Below, in pieces: positions 5,914 through 5,928 of a DNA stretch of 5,928 nt. This DNA is from Desulfotignum sp. (GTDB lineage Bacteria > Desulfobacterota > Desulfobacteria > Desulfobacterales > Desulfobacteraceae), in assembly GCA_011390695.1 (NCBI GenBank), contig JAABRW010000061.1:1-5928 (forward strand). Reading direction: 5' to 3'. The position numbers and the translations under genes are program-made. The first letter of the stretch is position 1; every line of letters begins with the position of its first letter. The notes under the pieces were generated by a model. That model worked only from the letters and a program-made list of their open reading frames with translations. It was not told the origin of the DNA and did no database searches.

Positions 5914-5928
5914 TTCTTTGTGCACGGA

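Overview
The window looks like chromosomal DNA from a Gram-negative, signalling-rich bacterium, most likely a member of the Desulfobacterota (Desulfobacterales). That placement is an inference from protein style: a PAS protein with the C-terminal coil typical of that group, a receiver-FapA fusion, and a ModF-like protein. No marker gene fixes the taxonomy. I see no phage, insertion sequence, CRISPR array, rRNA or tRNA.

Layout. (1) Bases 1-238, minus strand: the 5' end of a HAD-superfamily 5'(3')-deoxyribonucleotidase-like gene that runs off the left edge. (2) Bases 239-373: a divergent intergenic region. (3) Bases 374-1786, plus strand: a soluble protein with two fused ABC ATPase domains, of the ModF type. 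(4) Bases 1788-5902, minus strand: three consecutive signalling genes, transcribed right to left. They are a pseudo-receiver/FapA (DUF342) fusion, a small stand-alone PAS protein, and a membrane-anchored GGDEF diguanylate cyclase. The modF-like gene and the cyclase gene converge tail to tail with one base between their stop codons. The intrinsic terminator of the minus-strand set lies inside the last codons of the modF-like gene.

Working together. The cyclase has an intact GGEEF active site and an intact RxxD inhibitory site, so it should make cyclic di-GMP. The FapA-type protein belongs to a family linked to flagellar assembly. It carries a receiver that has lost its phospho-acceptor Asp and conserved Lys, followed by two degenerate helical repeats resembling the cyclic di-GMP-binding MshEN fold. 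The PAS protein ends where related PAS-LuxR regulators would continue into a DNA-binding domain. The three genes may form a small sensory module tying a cyclic di-GMP or redox/ligand signal to motility or the cell surface. This is a hypothesis from gene order and domain content; gaps of 68 and 123 bases mean co-transcription is not certain.

Most notable points: the receiver that cannot be phosphorylated in the usual way, the complementary decay of the two ATPase halves in the ModF-like protein, the PAS protein that lacks an output domain, and the terminator embedded in coding sequence.
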